Origin: an uncultured Bacteroidales bacterium
Lineage (GTDB): Bacteria; Bacteroidota; Bacteroidia; Bacteroidales; F082
Assembly: GCA_937877465.1 (NCBI GenBank)
Contig: CALFIT010000221.1
Location: forward strand, 1-7,408
Length of the DNA: 7,408 nt
Reading direction: 5' to 3'
The position numbers and the translations under genes are program-made. Under the pieces are notes generated by a model. It saw only the letters and a list, made by a program, of their open reading frames with translations. It did not search any database and was not told the origin of the DNA. How positions within the stretch are numbered: the stretch's first letter is position 1; each line of letters opens with the position of its first letter. Below, one piece after another: positions 6,152-7,408 of the stretch.

Positions 6152-7408
6152 ATGAACCTCAACGCTTTAACCGCCATATCGCCCATCGACGGGCGTTACC
6201 GTTCCAAGACCACCGAATTGGACGACTTTTTCAGTGAATTTGCCCTCATCCGCTATCGCGTAATGGTCGAGGTGGAATACTTCATCGCCCTGTGCGAGCT
6301 GCCTTTGCCGCAACTCGAAAAGTTCGACGGCGACTACGATGACCTCCGCGCCATCTACGAGGAGTTCCAAATCGAGGACGCACTGGAAATCAAAGAGATA
6401 GAGAAAGAGACCAACCACGACGTGAAAGCCGTGGAATACTTCCTGAAACGCCGCTTCGACGAGTTGGAACTCTCTGATTTCAAGGAGTTTCTGCACTTTG
6501 GCCTCACCTCGCAAGACATCAACAACACCGCCGTGCCGCTCTCGATGATGGAGGCACACAAACTCGTGGTGAAGCCCGCCTTGGAAGACCTCATCGACAA
6601 GCTGAAGGCGATGGCCGAGGAATGGCGCGACATCCCGATGTTGGCCAAGACCCACGGCCAGCCCGCCAGCCCGACGCACTTAGGCAAGGAAGTCTATGTC
6701 TTCGTAGAACGCCTCAACGACCAACTGAAGATGCTCAACGCCGTGCCCTTCACGGCCAAGTTCGGTGGTGCCACGGGCAACATGAACGCCCACAAGGTGG
6801 CCTACCCCGACATCGACTGGCCCGCCTTTGCGAAGAAGTTCGTGGAGAAGAGCCTGAAACTCAAGCGGCAGCAGACCACCACGCAAATCGAGCATTACGA
6901 CTACATGGCCGCCTACTTCGATGCCCTGCGCCGCGTCAACACCATCCTGATCGACCTCTCGCGCGACATCTGGCTCTACGTCTCGATGGAATACTTCAAG
7001 CAGAAGATCAAGGCGGGCGAAGTCGGCTCTTCGGCGATGCCCCATAAGGTGAACCCCATCGACTTCGAGAACGCCGAGGGCAACCTCGGCATGGCCAATG
7101 CCGTGCTGACCTTCCTCAGCACCAAGCTGCCCATCAGCCGCCTGCAGCGCGACCTCACCGACTCGACTGTCACGCGCAACATCGGCGTACCCATCGCCCA
7201 CACCTTGATTGCCCTCAAGTCGCTGATGAAAGGCTTGGACAAGCTGCTGCTCAACGAGGACAAGATTCGTCAAGACCTGCAACAGAACTACGCCGTGGTG
7301 GCCGAAGCCATCCAGACCATCCTGCGCCGCGAGCAGGTGGAAGGCGCCTACGAGCTGCTGAAAGGCCTCACCCGCACCAACAAGCACATCGACAAAGAGG
7401 CGATTGAC
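6152..7408 (+). CDS. purB: Adenylosuccinate lyase, N-terminal 419 residues (3' end outside window)
   Basis: The frame is open from ATG 6152 to the window edge. The family is about 450 residues long, so roughly 30-40 are missing. The enzyme works twice in purine synthesis: it releases fumarate from SAICAR to give AICAR, and from adenylosuccinate to give AMP. It is a cytoplasmic homotetramer of the fumarase/aspartase superfamily. Motifs: the E. coli-type start 'LTAISPIDGRYRSKT'; 'TNHDVKAVEYFLK'; 'FGLTSQDINNT' with Thr119-Ser120; 'AKTHGQPASPT' with His168, the likely acid-base histidine (E. coli His171); 'YPDIDWPAF'; the superfamily signature 'GSSAMPHKVNPIDFENAEGN' with the mobile-loop serines at 293-294; and 'LQRDLTDSTVTRNIG'. 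The similarity to the E. coli PurB subgroup is clear from memory of that sequence. GC is again about 60%, unlike the preceding gene. No own promoter is visible in the 93 bases upstream and there is no Shine-Dalgarno. Confidence 0.95.
   Translation, partial: MNLNALTAISPIDGRYRSKTTELDDFFSEFALIRYRVMVEVEYFIALCELPLPQLEKFDGDYDDLRAIYEEFQIEDALEIKEIEKETNHDVKAVEYFLKRRFDELELSDFKEFLHFGLTSQDINNTAVPLSMMEAHKLVVKPALEDLIDKLKAMAEEWRDIPMLAKTHGQPASPTHLGKEVYVFVERLNDQLKMLNAVPFTAKFGGATGNMNAHKVAYPDIDWPAFAKKFVEKSLKLKRQQTTTQIEHYDYMAAYFDALRRVNTILIDLSRDIWLYVSMEYFKQKIKAGEVGSSAMPHKVNPIDFENAEGNLGMANAVLTFLSTKLPISRLQRDLTDSTVTRNIGVPIAHTLIALKSLMKGLDKLLLNEDKIRQDLQQNYAVVAEAIQTILRREQVEGAYELLKGLTRTNKHIDKEAID

Noticed and set aside
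6680..7387. Long minus-strand open frame (235 codons) opposite purB
   Set aside because: It is antisense to a strongly conserved purB sequence, shows no recognisable domain, and long antisense frames are expected in GC-rich coding DNA with biased third positions.

Overview
The window looks like chromosomal DNA of a moderately GC-rich Bacteroidota member, probably order Bacteroidales. Four things support this: a large secreted protein ending in a type IX secretion (T9SS) sorting domain, promoters of the Bacteroidota type (-33 TTTG and -7 TAnnTTTG), gene leaders without usable Shine-Dalgarno sequences, and the close resemblance of the metabolic proteins to Bacteroides-type enzymes. All five protein genes read on the + strand.

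Layout: (1) 2-268, the 3' end of a 1-pyrroline-5-carboxylate dehydrogenase gene (pruA). (2) 269-391, an intergenic stretch with a tRNA D-arm-like remnant or small hairpin, a strong intrinsic terminator, and a promoter whose -33 box lies inside the terminator's 3' arm. (3) 392-4489, a 1365-residue secreted, gingipain-like C25 family cysteine peptidase with propeptide, catalytic domain, several beta-sandwich modules and a T9SS C-terminal domain. (4) 4490-4562, a short leader with a -7 box and a guanine-free tract of CAACAATT repeats. (5) 4563-5570, class II fructose-bisphosphate aldolase. (6) 5571-5674, an intergenic inverted repeat. (7) 5675-6058, a small AT-rich GxxExxY-family gene with a PD-(D/E)xK nuclease-like core. 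(8) 6059-6151, an intergenic region with three tandem copies of a CCRYAGAAA motif. (9) 6152 to the end, the 5' part of purB (adenylosuccinate lyase), cut by the window edge.

The genes do not form one obvious pathway. Proline/glutamate catabolism, glycolysis and purine synthesis genes are interleaved with a surface protease and a likely acquired small gene. The terminator after pruA and the promoters before the protease and aldolase genes suggest mostly separate transcription units.

The most interesting part is 5590-6151. A gene of about 37.5% GC sits between housekeeping genes of about 60% GC, and both sides carry copies of the same short motif (CTCCGTAGAAAA and variants), in inverted and direct orientation. 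This looks like a small mobile or repeat-associated cassette. The second point is the C25 protease, whose catalytic His is followed by Ser where clan CD enzymes normally have Gly.
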